From the NCBI RefSeq assembly GCF_000174435.1, contig NZ_ACJN02000003.1:698263-762262 (forward strand): a DNA stretch of 64,000 bases. The letters are read 5' to 3'. This document shows, piece by piece, positions 8,147 through 17,242 of this stretch. Both the position numbers and the translations under genes were made by a program. Each line of letters starts with the position of its first letter. Positions within the stretch are counted from its first letter, which is position 1. This DNA is from Desulfonatronospira thiodismutans ASO3-1 (GTDB lineage Bacteria; Desulfobacterota; Desulfovibrionia; Desulfovibrionales; Desulfonatronovibrionaceae). The notes under the pieces are model-generated. The model was given only the letters and a program-made list of their open reading frames with translations, ran no database searches and was not told the DNA's origin.

Positions 8147-9070
8147 ATGCCCCTGACATCACCCAAAGAAATGTTCGACAAGGCTTATCAGGACGGTTAC
8201 GCCATCGGCGCCTTCAACGTCAACAACATGGAGATCATCCAGGGAATAATGAAGGCCGGAGAAGCCGAGCAGTCGCCGCTTATTCTCCAGGTATCCGCAG
8301 GCGCCCGGAAATATGCCGGACAAAACTACATCATGAAGCTCATGGAGGCCGCCCTCAAGGAATCGGACCTGCCCGTGGTCCTGCATCTGGACCATGGTCA
8401 GAACTTCGAGATCTGCCGCGATGTAATAAGCGACGGCTTCACCTCGGTCATGATTGACGGCTCCCATCTGCCCTTTGAGGAAAACATAGCCCTGACAAAG
8501 CAGGTTGTGGAATGCGCCCATGGACAGGGAGTATGGGTGGAAGCCGAGCTGGGCCGCCTGGCCGGTGTGGAGGACGAGGTCAGCTCTGCGGAAAACGTCT
8601 TCACCGACCCGGATGAAGCGGTGGAATTCGTGGAACGTACCGGCTGCGACTCCCTGGCCATTGCCATAGGCACCAGTCACGGGGCCTACAAGTTCAAGGG
8701 CGAACCTACCCTGGACTTTGACCGCCTGGAACAGATCTCATCCAGACTCCCCGGATACCCCCTGGTGCTGCACGGGGCATCCTCGGTACTACCGGAGTTC
8801 ATCGACATGGCCAACCGTTACGGCGGACAGGTCTCCGACGCCAAAGGCGTTCCAGAGGATTTTCTGCGCCGGGCCGCCAAGTCAGGAGTATGCAAAATCA
8901 ATATCGACACCGACATCAGGCTGGCCATGACCGCGGTTATCCGCAAATTCTTTCATGAAAAGCCTCAGGAATTCGATCCCCGCAAGTACCTGGGACCGGC
9001 CAGGGAAGCAGTGCAGGAAATGGTCCAGCACAAGATAAAAAATGTGCTTGGATCTTCCGGCAAGATTTAA
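8147..9070 (+). CDS. fba: Class II fructose-bisphosphate aldolase
   Basis: 307 residues, the size of the shorter class II (Zn-dependent) aldolases. Zinc ligands are H83 (in LHLDHG), H178 (GTSHGAYKFKG) and H209 (LVLHGASS); D82 is the catalytic acid. It interconverts fructose 1,6-bisphosphate with DHAP and glyceraldehyde 3-phosphate. A strong AAGGAGG site precedes the ATG. gapA follows on the same strand after a 283-base gap filled by tandem repeats, so glycolytic steps are clustered. Confidence 0.96.
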   Translation: MPLTSPKEMFDKAYQDGYAIGAFNVNNMEIIQGIMKAGEAEQSPLILQVSAGARKYAGQNYIMKLMEAALKESDLPVVLHLDHGQNFEICRDVISDGFTSVMIDGSHLPFEENIALTKQVVECAHGQGVWVEAELGRLAGVEDEVSSAENVFTDPDEAVEFVERTGCDSLAIAIGTSHGAYKFKGEPTLDFDRLEQISSRLPGYPLVLHGASSVLPEFIDMANRYGGQVSDAKGVPEDFLRRAAKSGVCKINIDTDIRLAMTAVIRKFFHEKPQEFDPRKYLGPAREAVQEMVQHKIKNVLGSSGKI

Positions 9071-9293
9071 CCTCTTCTTCGCGCCTTTTGCGTCTTTGCG
9101 TGGGATACTTCTTTCAAGATAAAAAAAGAGGCATCACGCCAAGGCGCTAAGACGCCAAGGAGTAGAGAGAACCTCTTCTTCGCGACTTTGCGTCTTTGCG
9201 TGGGATACTTCTTTCAAGATAAAAAAAGAGGCATCACGCCAAGGCGCTAAGACGCCAAGGAGTAGAGAGAACCTCTTCTTCGCGACTTTGCGT
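9069..9293. repeat. Tandem direct repeat, about 2.3 copies of a 100-bp unit
   Basis: Unit 1 starts at 9069, unit 2 at 9170 and a partial unit 3 at 9270; each begins AACCTCTTCTTCGCG. Units 1 and 2 are almost identical (unit 1 has one extra base at CGCGCCTTTTGCG). Each unit holds an imperfect palindrome, pairing TTTGCGTCTTTGCGTG with the later CACGCCAAGGCGCTAAGACG, so the RNA could fold into serial hairpins. It fills the fba-gapA gap. The CTTTGCGTCTTTGCGTG motif recurs in intergenic DNA of many unrelated bacteria. Confidence 0.9.
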
Positions 9294-9353
9294 GAGATAA
9301 GATGAGACAAGCTCTTTAAAATTAAAACACTACAAACTTTCAAGGAGAGAAAA

Positions 9354-10352
9354 ATGGCATTCAAAGTAGGAATCAACGGTTTCGGCCGCATCGGCAGATA
9401 CATGACCAGGTTGCTTGCCGGCAACCAGGAACTGCAGCTGGTGGCCATAAACGCCAGGGCAGACAACCAGGACCTGGCACATTTGTTCAAATATGATTCA
9501 GTACACGGTACTTTTCCGGGCGAAGTCCAGGCCAATGACAAGGGCTTCACCGTAGACGGCAATCAGGTCCTGGTCACCAGGCAGGGACCGGGTGAATGGT
9601 CCTGGGGGGATCTGGGCACAGACATGGTCCTGGAGACCACAGGCAAGTTCACTGACCGGGAGAGCAATGAAAAGCACCTTTCCTGCGGGGCCAAAAAAGT
9701 ACTCATAAGCGCCCCGGGCAAAAACCCGGACAATACCATCGTGGTGGGAGTAAACGACAAGGATCTGCGCCCCGAGGACAAGATCATCTCCAACGCCTCC
9801 TGCACCACCAACTGCCTGGCTCCGGCCGCCAGAGTGCTGCATGACAGCTTCGGCATCAAGCACGGTCTCATGACCACAATCCACTCTTATACCATGAGCC
9901 AGAGAATCCTGGACGGCTCCCACAAGGATATCCGCCGGGCCAGGGCCGCGGCCATGTCCATGATTCCCACAACCACCGGGGCGGCCCGCATGGTCACCCA
10001 GGTCATTCCCGAACTCAAGGGCAAACTGGACGGCATGGCGGTCCGTGTACCCACGGCCAATGTATCCTTAGTGGACCTGGTAGTGGAAGTGGAAAAGAAG
10101 ACCACCGCTCAGGAAGTCAACCAGGCCCTGCAGGCAGCATCTCAGGGGGCGCAGAAGGACGCCCTGGGATACACCGAGGTTCCCCTGGTTTCCGTGGATT
10201 ATAACGGCAGCACCTATGGCGGCGTGGTGGATGGACCGCTGACCTCGGTCATGGACGACACTCAGGTCAAGCTGATTATCTGGTATGACAACGAAGCCGG
10301 CTTCTGCAACCAGCTCCTGCGGCTGATGCACAAGGTAAAGGCATACATATAG
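9354..10352 (+). CDS. gapA: Glyceraldehyde-3-phosphate dehydrogenase
   Basis: 332 residues. NAD-binding GINGFGRIGR lies at residues 6-15. The catalytic cysteine C150 is in SNASCTTNCLAP, with the partner histidine in TTIHSYT. It oxidises glyceraldehyde 3-phosphate to 1,3-bisphosphoglycerate with phosphate and NAD(P)+. AAGGAGAG precedes the ATG. The stop codon lies only 4 bases from the convergent hydrolase gene. Confidence 0.97.
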   Translation: MAFKVGINGFGRIGRYMTRLLAGNQELQLVAINARADNQDLAHLFKYDSVHGTFPGEVQANDKGFTVDGNQVLVTRQGPGEWSWGDLGTDMVLETTGKFTDRESNEKHLSCGAKKVLISAPGKNPDNTIVVGVNDKDLRPEDKIISNASCTTNCLAPAARVLHDSFGIKHGLMTTIHSYTMSQRILDGSHKDIRRARAAAMSMIPTTTGAARMVTQVIPELKGKLDGMAVRVPTANVSLVDLVVEVEKKTTAQEVNQALQAASQGAQKDALGYTEVPLVSVDYNGSTYGGVVDGPLTSVMDDTQVKLIIWYDNEAGFCNQLLRLMHKVKAYI

Positions 10353-10356
10353 TTTT

Positions 10357-11196
10357 TCAAAGCCTTACAGCCTGGCCCTGGAACACCCCGAAACATTCCA
10401 GGGCCAGTCCTTTTCCGCTGATTTCCCCGGCACAATCCTGCACCATCTGATCTACACCGTCATCATTTCTGTCCTGGTTGTGATGAAAAAGGCCCAGGCG
10501 CTTGACTCTGGATGCTGCAGCAAGTTCCATGGCCTGCATACAGGTTGAATGTCCCCAGCCCGTTTTTTGCCTGTACTCTTCAGGGGTAAACTCGCTGTCG
10601 TGCACCAGCAGATCAGCGTCCCGGGCAAACCGGACATACTCCTCAAAAGAAGCCCCGCCCCGGTGACAATATCCCAGTTCGTTATCCGTGAGAAAGACAA
10701 ACGTCCTGCCGCTGCTGCTGATCCTGAACCCCTGACCCAGGTTGGGATGGGACAGGGCGATGGTCTCCAGGTAAAACCCCTGCACCTCCACCCCGCCCTG
10801 GAACTCCTGGTAATTAATCTGCGACATAACCCGGCTGTAGGGAACTGGAAAATGCGGCGGTCTGAAAAGATCCTTGAATACCAGCCTGTGTATGTCCCCC
10901 TGCAGCCGGGGCTGACCATACAGATTGATGCTGAACCCCGGCTGATACAGGGGCTGAAAAAACGGCAGCCCCATAATATGATCCCAGTGGGTATGGGTGA
11001 AAAAAAGATCTGTCTTTAAAGCCTGCTCCTTGAGCAAGACGGCCCCCAGCCTTCGAATACCTGTACCGGCATCCAGGATGATCCTGCCGCCCTGGTCATT
11101 TCTGACTTCCACGCAGGTGGTTTCCCCGCCGTACCTGACATATTCAGGCCCGCATACCGGAATGGACCCCCTGGCCCCCCAAAAGACAATCTCCAT
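10357..11196 (-). CDS. Metallo-beta-lactamase-fold hydrolase, cyclic phosphodiesterase/RNase Z-like
   Basis: 279 residues. The metal-binding THTHWDHI motif (H68, H70, D72, H73) follows ILDAGTGIRRLG. Further ligands are seen in LTDNELGY and LLVHDSEF, with GWGHSTCMQA and GLFHHNQDRND towards the end. This pattern belongs to the two-metal MBL subgroup that includes cyclic-nucleotide and phosphoribosyl-cyclic phosphodiesterases. The substrate is unknown. It is convergent with gapA. The start is the ATG at MEIVFWGARGS, with no clear Shine-Dalgarno sequence. Confidence 0.75.
   Translation of the reverse strand: MEIVFWGARGSIPVCGPEYVRYGGETTCVEVRNDQGGRIILDAGTGIRRLGAVLLKEQALKTDLFFTHTHWDHIMGLPFFQPLYQPGFSINLYGQPRLQGDIHRLVFKDLFRPPHFPVPYSRVMSQINYQEFQGGVEVQGFYLETIALSHPNLGQGFRISSSGRTFVFLTDNELGYCHRGGASFEEYVRFARDADLLVHDSEFTPEEYRQKTGWGHSTCMQAMELAAASRVKRLGLFHHNQDRNDDGVDQMVQDCAGEISGKGLALECFGVFQGQAVRL
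10372..10407. terminator. Possible gapA terminator hairpin inside the convergent gene's 3' end
   Basis: CTGGCCCTGGAA and TTCCAGGGCCAG form a perfect 12-bp stem around a 12-base loop. It lies 20 bases past the gapA stop but within the last codons of the minus-strand hydrolase gene. On the plus strand it is followed by TCCTTTTCC, a weak T tract. Confidence 0.4.
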
Positions 11197-11410
11197 GCTG
11201 CACCGTTTTTCCTGGCTGAATCATGTTTCAGTGCCACTGTTTCCCAGAATGGGTACATTATTTTTTTAACGTAGTGAAGCGGGAATCCGCCTGCTGTTTC
11301 CATGTATTTAACTCAAGCCCATGGCTTTTCAAATAAATAAGTTTTTGACATTTTCTGCCTGGCCTGTAGACTTTTTCTCTAATAAAAACCCTTCAGACAA
11401 GGAGTCCATC

Positions 11411-11665
11411 ATGTCCCAGGAAGTAAAAATTTTTGCCCTTAGCACCTGCATCCACTGCAAAAAAGCCAAGGAATACCTGGATCAGTGCAGTGTAAAATAC
11501 ACACCGGTACACGTAGACTGGCTCACCGGTGAAGAACGTAACAACACCCTGGCAGAACTGAAGAAATATAATCCCGCCGCCAGCTTTCCCACCATTCTGG
11601 TGGGAGACAGGGTGATAGTGGGCTTTAGAAAAGACGAGCTGGACCAGGCCCTGGGCATTGCATAG
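11411..11665 (+). CDS. Glutaredoxin-family protein
   Basis: 84 residues from the ATG at 11411, which has AAGGAG 7 bases upstream. A longer in-frame start at 11321 is less likely because it adds a low-complexity extension. The redox motif CIHC is at residues 13-16, and SFPTILVGDRVIVGF supplies the cis-proline and glutathione-binding side of the thioredoxin fold. It probably reduces disulfides or mixed disulfides; the CxxC dithiol form fits an NrdH/glutaredoxin-like role. It stands alone between MBL and valS. Confidence 0.85.
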   Translation: MSQEVKIFALSTCIHCKKAKEYLDQCSVKYTPVHVDWLTGEERNNTLAELKKYNPAASFPTILVGDRVIVGFRKDELDQALGIA

Positions 11666-11883
11666 CCCTGCCGGGCAGATTTTGGGACTTCAAGGCCTGC
11701 ACACAGGACATCCTGGGTAACCTTCAGAGGATGCCGCAATCGTCCTGGGGACAGTAATCACCACCGAGGACCCCCTGAATGTTTACCATCCTGCTATGCC
11801 GCCGGCATGGGTAAAGCTTTTTTGCCCGTCCCAGAAGGTACCGGGTGGTCCCGGTTGTCCCGGGACTGTCTCTTTCTGTGTAT
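11666..11883. other. Intergenic region upstream of the valS promoter
   Basis: There is no supported gene in the whole 11666-11996 gap. It contains short GC-rich palindromes (ATGCCGCCGGCAT near 11795 and CCGGGTGGTCCCGG at about 11841-11854) and a T6 run near 11818, which could end transcripts from the glutaredoxin gene. Confidence 0.4.
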
Positions 11884-11910
11884 TTGACGATGAGCGCCTT
11901 TAAGTATAAT
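11884..11910 (+). promoter_or_regulatory. Candidate sigma70 promoter of valS
   Basis: TTGACG (11884-11889) is followed after 15 bases by a perfect TATAAT (11905-11910). The spacing is short, but both hexamers are close to consensus. The start codon lies 87 bases further on. Confidence 0.55.
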
Positions 11911-11996
11911 AGAGCACTTTTGCATTCAGCAAGCGCTGCAGCCCGCAGATCGTTAATCCCTGTTGGTAAATCCCTGTCAAATATACGGAGTTTGAG

Positions 11997-14651
11997 ATGC
12001 CAGAGAGTCTGCCCAAGGGTTTTGAGCCCCGGGACGTGGAAAAAAAATGGATAGATTACTGGAATGACAACCAGAGCTTCACTCCTTCGGATGAGCCCGG
12101 TGGCAAATCCTACAGCATAGTCATCCCCCCGCCCAATGTCACGGGCACACTGCACATGGGCCATGCCCTGAACCTGACCCTGCAGGATATCCTGTGCCGC
12201 TATCATCGCCAGCAGGGTTATGACGTACTCTGGGTGCCGGGCACCGACCATGCCGGCATCGCCACCCAGAACGTGGTGGAAAAATCACTGGCCGCACAGG
12301 GCACAACCAGGCAGGACCTGGGCCGGGAGGAATTCGTCCGGCAGGTCTGGCAGTGGAAGGAAGAGTACGGCGGCAAAATCCTGAACCAGATAAGCCGTAT
12401 AGGTGCTTCCGTGGACTGGAGCCGGCTTCGCTTCACTATGGACGACGGGCTTTCCCGGGCAGTGCGTGAAGTATTTGTAAAACTTTATGAACAGGGACTT
12501 ATTTACCAGGGGGATTACATCATCAACTGGTGCATCCGCTGCCACACGGCCCTGTCCGATCTGGAAATGGAATACTCCGAGGTTGACGGTGGGCTTTACC
12601 ATCTGCGCTATCCCCTGGAGGACGGCTCCGGACACTTAGTGGTGGCCACCACGCGCCCTGAGACCATGCTGGGGGACACCGCAGTAGCAGTAAACCCGGA
12701 AGACGAGCGCTACAGGCACCTTATCGGCAAAAACGCTGTCCTGCCCTTTTTAAACCGCAGACTGCCCATCATAGGTGACGAATACGTGGACATGGAGTTC
12801 GGCACCGGGTGTCTGAAAATCACTCCCGCCCACGATCCCAACGACTTTGAACTGGGCCGCAAACACGGCCTGGAACTCATCCAGGTCATAGACGATCTGG
12901 GCGCAATGACCCCGGAGGCCGGCGAACAGTTCGCCGGGCTGGACCGCATGGAGTGCCGCAAAAAAATCCTGCAGGAATTAAAGGAAAAAGACCTCCTGGA
13001 AAGCTCTGCAGCTCACAGACACAGCGTGGGGCACTGCTACCGCTGCAGCGCCGTCTTGGAGCCCTATGTATCCAGGCAGTGGTTCGTCAAAGTCGGCCCC
13101 CTGGCCAGCAAGGCCCGGGATGCTGTATCCAGCGGGGATACGCGTATTGTGCCCGGACAGTGGGCCAAGACATATTTTGAATGGATGGACAACATCCGGG
13201 ACTGGTGCATCTCCAGGCAGATCTGGTGGGGACACCGCATTCCGGCCTGGACCTGCCTGGACTGCGGAGAGCTCATGGTCACTAAGGAAGATCCCACCGT
13301 ATGCACCAGGTGTGAAAGCTCCAGGCTGGAGCAGGACCAGGACGTGCTGGACACCTGGTTTTCCTCGGCCCTGTGGCCTTTCTCCACCCTGGGCTGGCCG
13401 GATGACACCAGAGACCTGCAGAAATTCTACCCCACCTCTGTTCTGGTCACCGCCTTTGATATCCTTTTTTTCTGGGTGGCCCGCATGATGATGATGGGTG
13501 TTCACTTCATGGAGCAGGTACCCTTCAGGGACGTATACATCCACGCCCTGGTCCGGGACGCCTCCGGGCAGAAGATGAGCAAGTCCAAGGGCAACGTCAT
13601 CGACCCCCTGCTCATGATGGACAAGTACGGCACCGATGCCTTCCGCTTCACCCTGACCTCCCTGGCGGCCATGGGCCGGGACATCAAGATGAGCGAGGAC
13701 CGGGTGGAAGGTTACCGCCACTTCATCAACAAAATCTGGAACGCGGCCCGCTTCAGCCTCATGCATCTGCAGGAGCCGCCCCGCAGATTCCATGCATCTG
13801 CAGTGGACGGACTGGCTCACCAGTGGATTCTGCACCGCCTGGAAGAGGTCAAGGACCGGGTCCGGGATGCAGTGGAAAACTACCGCTTCAATGACGCGGC
13901 CCAGACCATGTATCAGTTCGTATGGCACTCCTTTTGCGACTGGTACCTGGAACTCATAAAGCCTGAGCTTTACGGGGAGGATGAAGCAGCAAAAGAACAG
14001 GCCAGAAGCAACCTCTCGCAGGTATTATCCGAAATCATCATCCTTTTGCACCCCATGATACCCTTTGCCACCCAGGAAATCTGGAGCAGGCTCCCGGGCA
14101 GGGAAAACCAGGATCTGAGCCGGGAACTCTACCCGGAAAAAAGGCCGCAGTGCAGCTTCCCTGAGGCCGCGGACAACATGGAATTCCTGCAGCAGGTGGT
14201 CACGGCTGTGCGCGGCATCAGAAGCGAGCTCAACATCGCCCCGGGCCTCAAGCTGGAGCTTTTGATGCAGGTGGATGGCCCGGACAGGGATTTTCTGATG
14301 AAACACAGGGATCTTATCCAGGGCCTGGCCGGACTGGGGGACATGCAGACCGGCATGGACCTTGAGCCCCCCAGGGGCTGCGGGGCAGCTGTAGTCAAGG
14401 GGTATGAACTCTTTGTACCTCTAAAAGGTGTGGTGGACATCCAGAGCGAACTGGCCAGACTGCAGAAGGAACTGGGCAAACTGGAAAAAGACCTAAGCGT
14501 GGTGGGCAAAAAACTGGAAAACCCGGGATTTTTAAACAATGCCCCTGCGGATGTGGTGGAAAAGGAGCAGGCCAAGGCAAATCGCATCCGGGAGGAAAAG
14601 GAAAAACTCCAGGCCCTTTACACCCGCCTTGAAGGCATACAGCAGGAGTAA
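11997..14651 (+). CDS. valS: Valyl-tRNA synthetase
   Basis: 884 residues, class I aminoacyl-tRNA synthetase. The HIGH-type motif is HMGH (residues 53-56) after IVIPPPNVTG, and KMSKS is at 526-530. The CP1 editing domain has TTRPETMLGDTAV. The C-terminal 60 residues form the arginine/lysine-rich coiled coil (LARLQKELGKLEKDL) typical of ValRS. It charges tRNA-Val, including the TAC isoacceptor encoded at 2362-2437. GGAG precedes the ATG at 11997. An interspersed repeat begins directly after the stop codon. Confidence 0.98.
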   Translation: MPESLPKGFEPRDVEKKWIDYWNDNQSFTPSDEPGGKSYSIVIPPPNVTGTLHMGHALNLTLQDILCRYHRQQGYDVLWVPGTDHAGIATQNVVEKSLAAQGTTRQDLGREEFVRQVWQWKEEYGGKILNQISRIGASVDWSRLRFTMDDGLSRAVREVFVKLYEQGLIYQGDYIINWCIRCHTALSDLEMEYSEVDGGLYHLRYPLEDGSGHLVVATTRPETMLGDTAVAVNPEDERYRHLIGKNAVLPFLNRRLPIIGDEYVDMEFGTGCLKITPAHDPNDFELGRKHGLELIQVIDDLGAMTPEAGEQFAGLDRMECRKKILQELKEKDLLESSAAHRHSVGHCYRCSAVLEPYVSRQWFVKVGPLASKARDAVSSGDTRIVPGQWAKTYFEWMDNIRDWCISRQIWWGHRIPAWTCLDCGELMVTKEDPTVCTRCESSRLEQDQDVLDTWFSSALWPFSTLGWPDDTRDLQKFYPTSVLVTAFDILFFWVARMMMMGVHFMEQVPFRDVYIHALVRDASGQKMSKSKGNVIDPLLMMDKYGTDAFRFTLTSLAAMGRDIKMSEDRVEGYRHFINKIWNAARFSLMHLQEPPRRFHASAVDGLAHQWILHRLEEVKDRVRDAVENYRFNDAAQTMYQFVWHSFCDWYLELIKPELYGEDEAAKEQARSNLSQVLSEIIILLHPMIPFATQEIWSRLPGRENQDLSRELYPEKRPQCSFPEAADNMEFLQQVVTAVRGIRSELNIAPGLKLELLMQVDGPDRDFLMKHRDLIQGLAGLGDMQTGMDLEPPRGCGAAVVKGYELFVPLKGVVDIQSELARLQKELGKLEKDLSVVGKKLENPGFLNNAPADVVEKEQAKANRIREEKEKLQALYTRLEGIQQE

Positions 14652-14652
14652 G

Positions 14653-14997
14653 TAAAAATTCATCACCGGATACAGTCCGGTCACCCCCTACATATTTGGG
14701 TGAAGAGTCAGGGTCCGGGGGTTCGGCAAACAGGGTCCCGCACTTACTTTTTCTACGTCTGCCCAGTTTTCAAATCAAAATTTGCCAGAAAGTAAGTGCG
14801 GGATCTGAGCGACGTAGGCAGCGTTGATCAAAACCGTAAAACACCGATTTTGATTCAAAGCATTATATAGAAAATTTTAAAGTTTAGAAAAACTTGCAGA
14901 GGTTTTGATTTACGCTGCCTTGGAGCGAGTTTTTACGTCCTGTTTGCCGAATCCCCGGACCGCTGGAGCACATATCGATATGGCTGTGAACAGTTAC
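14653..14997 (+). repeat. Interspersed palindromic repeat, copy A (with hairpin module 1)
   Basis: This is one of four copies of the same non-coding repeat. The core runs from GGGTCCGGGG (14711) to CCCCGGACCGCTG (14965); outer ends resemble TAACTATTCACCA (here ATTCATCACC and GTGAACAGTTAC). The interior pairs GTAGGCAGCGTTGATCAAAACC with GGTTTTGATTTACGCTGCC. Module 1, a 66-bp hairpin with arms CCCGCACTTACTTT and AAAGTAAGTGCGGG, occupies 14737-14802. Module 2 is absent. It fills the valS to cobA-hemD gap and ends next to the latter's ribosome-binding site. Confidence 0.85.
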
Positions 14998-15014
14998 AGG
15001 AGAAAGAACAATAT

Positions 15015-16547
15015 ATGGGCAAAGTATATCTCATAGGTGCCGGCCCAGGTGATCCCGGGCTTTTGACATTGAGGGCCAGGGACCTTTTGTCCATGGCCGA
15101 CGTGGTGGTCTACGACTATTTGGCCAACGAGGACTTTCTGAAATTCTGCAGAAAGGATGCAGAACTTATTTACGTGGGCAAGAAAGGCGGCGATCATACC
15201 CTGAGCCAGGAAGGCATCAACCAGCTCCTGGTGGACCGGGCCGGCAGCGGCAACCATGTAGCCCGGCTCAAAGGCGGCGACCCTTATGTATTCGGGCGCG
15301 GGGCCGAAGAAGCCCAGGAACTCCTTCAGGCGGGCATAGACTTTGAGATCATCCCCGGAGTGACCTCGGCCGTGGCTGCCCCGGCCTACGCCGGAATCCC
15401 CCTGACTCACCGCAGGTACGCTTCTTCTGTCTCTTTTATCACCGGACACGAAGACCCGGACAAGCCTGAAAGCGCCCACAACTGGGCCAGCCTGGCCACC
15501 GGCACCAGCACCCTGGTCTTTTTCATGGGGGTCAAGAATCTGCAGCACATCAGCCACAGCCTCATCCAGGCCGGCATGGACCCGCAAACCCCTGCAGCCC
15601 TGGTTCGCTGGGGCACCACATGCATGCACAGGTCCATGGTCTCCACCATACAGGACATCCCCGGCCAGGCCGTGGATCAGGGCTTCAAGCCCCCGTCCCT
15701 CCTGGTGGTGGGACATGTGGTCCGCTTAAGAGATGAGCTCAACTGGTTTGAAAAACTGCCCCTCTTAGGCAGAGGCGTGGTGGTCACCCGGGCCAGGGAG
15801 CAGGCCAGCGGTCTGCTGGAACAGCTCCGGGAACTGGGGGCCTGCTGCTATGAGTTTCCCACCATAGAGATCCAGTCCCTGCCGGATTATTCAGATGTAC
15901 AACAGGCCATATCCCATCTGTCCGGTTATGACTGGCTGGTGTTCACCTCGGTCAATGGAGTGCTTTATTTCTGGGCGGAACTGGAGCGGGCCGGCTTAGA
16001 TTCCCGGGCCCTGGGAGGCAGGAAGGTGGCGGCCATTGGCCCGGCCACAGCCCAGGCCCTGGAACATCGGGGCATCCGCCCTGATTTTGTTCCGGACAAG
16101 TATGTGGCCGAATCCGTGGTTCAGGGACTTTTAGACCTTGGAGTGCAGGGTAAAAAAGTACTCATCCCCCGGGCGAAAGTAGCCAGGGAGGTCCTGCCTC
16201 AGGAACTGGAAAAGGCAGGTGCGGATGTGCATGTCCTGCCGGTTTACCAGACCGGACTGGCCCAGGAAAGCGGCCAGAGCATCCTGGAAGCCATGCAGGA
16301 AGGCAGTATCAGCTACATCACCTTTACCAGTTCCTCCACAGTGGAAAACTTCTTTTCCCTGGTTCAGCCCGGTGAGGTGGCCAGGCACCAGGATCAGGGC
16401 CTGAGGCTGGTGTGCATCGGCCCGGTAACAGCCGGGACCTTGAATGGTTTCGGTCTGGAAGCAGACATTGTCCCTGAAGATTATACCATTCCCGGGCTGG
16501 TGAATGTCCTGCTGGAAGATGCAGGCAAAAGGGGGGATAATTCTTAG
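15015..16547 (+). CDS. cobA-hemD: Fused uroporphyrinogen-III C-methyltransferase / uroporphyrinogen-III synthase
   Basis: 510 residues. Residues 1 to about 245 are CobA/SUMT (VYLIGAGPGDPGLLT, RLKGGDPYVFGRGAEE, IIPGVTSAVAAPAYAGIPLTHR), which methylates uroporphyrinogen III twice to precorrin-2. Residues about 250-510 are HemD (RGVVVTRAREQASGL, FTSVNGVLYFW, ITFTSSSTVENFF), which cyclises hydroxymethylbilane to uroporphyrinogen III. The fusion channels intermediate into sirohaem, haem d1/b by the alternative route, and B12, and is common in Desulfovibrionales and clostridia. AGGAGAAAG precedes the ATG. Confidence 0.96.
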   Translation: MGKVYLIGAGPGDPGLLTLRARDLLSMADVVVYDYLANEDFLKFCRKDAELIYVGKKGGDHTLSQEGINQLLVDRAGSGNHVARLKGGDPYVFGRGAEEAQELLQAGIDFEIIPGVTSAVAAPAYAGIPLTHRRYASSVSFITGHEDPDKPESAHNWASLATGTSTLVFFMGVKNLQHISHSLIQAGMDPQTPAALVRWGTTCMHRSMVSTIQDIPGQAVDQGFKPPSLLVVGHVVRLRDELNWFEKLPLLGRGVVVTRAREQASGLLEQLRELGACCYEFPTIEIQSLPDYSDVQQAISHLSGYDWLVFTSVNGVLYFWAELERAGLDSRALGGRKVAAIGPATAQALEHRGIRPDFVPDKYVAESVVQGLLDLGVQGKKVLIPRAKVAREVLPQELEKAGADVHVLPVYQTGLAQESGQSILEAMQEGSISYITFTSSSTVENFFSLVQPGEVARHQDQGLRLVCIGPVTAGTLNGFGLEADIVPEDYTIPGLVNVLLEDAGKRGDNS

Positions 16548-16623
16548 TTTCTGCAAAGTCCGTTGACAGACAGATCCGGGCGGGGTAATCCTGTACTTAT
16601 AAAATCCAGCATGGAGGGCAGGT

Positions 16624-17226
16624 ATGGGAATGGCGCAACCCAGACATGAACAGGAATTTTTTACTTACCGGGACTATCTGCACTGGCCCCCGGACAAGCG
16701 CCTGGAGATCATTTACGGCACTGTTTACGACATGACTCCGGCCCCGCTGATAATTCACCAGCAGATCCTTCTGGGACTGGCCCGGCAGATTGATGAAGTT
16801 CTCGAAGACTCCTCCTGCCGGGTGCTGCCGGCACCTGTGGACGTACTTCTGCCCCGCGGTCTGGAAGCCGACGAGGAAACCGACACTGTGGTCCAGCCCG
16901 ACCTGGTCATCGTCTGCGATCCGGACAAAATCCGGGAAAAAAACATCCGCGGAGCACCGGAATGGATAATCGAAATCGTCTCCCCGTCCACTGCCGGGCA
17001 TGACCAGATACGCAAACGCGAGCTCTACGAAAAAAGCGGGGTCAGTGAATACTGGATAGTTCACCCCACTGACGGACTGGTCATGGTTTACAGGCTGGAA
17101 GACAATGCATACGGCAAGCCGGAAGTAATGGAACTCAAGGACACCACCCGCTGCATGGCCGTACCTGAGGTTTCAGTGGACTGGGATCGCGTAATGCGCC
17201 GCTTGCGTGAAGCGGAAAACCAATAA
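16624..17226 (+). CDS. Uma2-family (DUF820) putative PD-(D/E)xK nuclease-like protein
   Basis: 200 residues. The Uma2 hallmarks are present: PDLVIVCDPDKI (D93), EWIIEIVSPST (E117) and KRELYEKSGVSEYWIV, with the downstream lysines completing the PD-(D/E)xK-type site. Members of this family are abundant in cyanobacteria, actinobacteria and some Desulfobacterota; their biological role is not established. GGAGG precedes the ATG. It sits between cobA-hemD and purN and its 3' end overlaps an alternative GTG start of purN, so it may be an inserted cargo gene. Confidence 0.82.
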   Translation: MGMAQPRHEQEFFTYRDYLHWPPDKRLEIIYGTVYDMTPAPLIIHQQILLGLARQIDEVLEDSSCRVLPAPVDVLLPRGLEADEETDTVVQPDLVIVCDPDKIREKNIRGAPEWIIEIVSPSTAGHDQIRKRELYEKSGVSEYWIVHPTDGLVMVYRLEDNAYGKPEVMELKDTTRCMAVPEVSVDWDRVMRRLREAENQ

Positions 17227-17242
17227 AAGCCTGGAATACAAT

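Noticed and set aside
9069-9293. CRISPR array
   Set aside because: Units are contiguous 100-bp direct repeats with no unique spacers and no cas genes nearby.
11835-11870. T-box-like sequence (CGGGTGGTCCCGG against the AGGGTGGNACCGCG consensus) upstream of valS
   Set aside because: Only about 10 of 14 positions match, the sequence is self-complementary, and the best promoter (11884-11910) lies downstream of it, so it would not be in the valS leader.
12978-13928. 316-codon minus-strand frame inside valS
   Set aside because: It is fully antisense to the conserved synthetase; composition follows the complementary codons.
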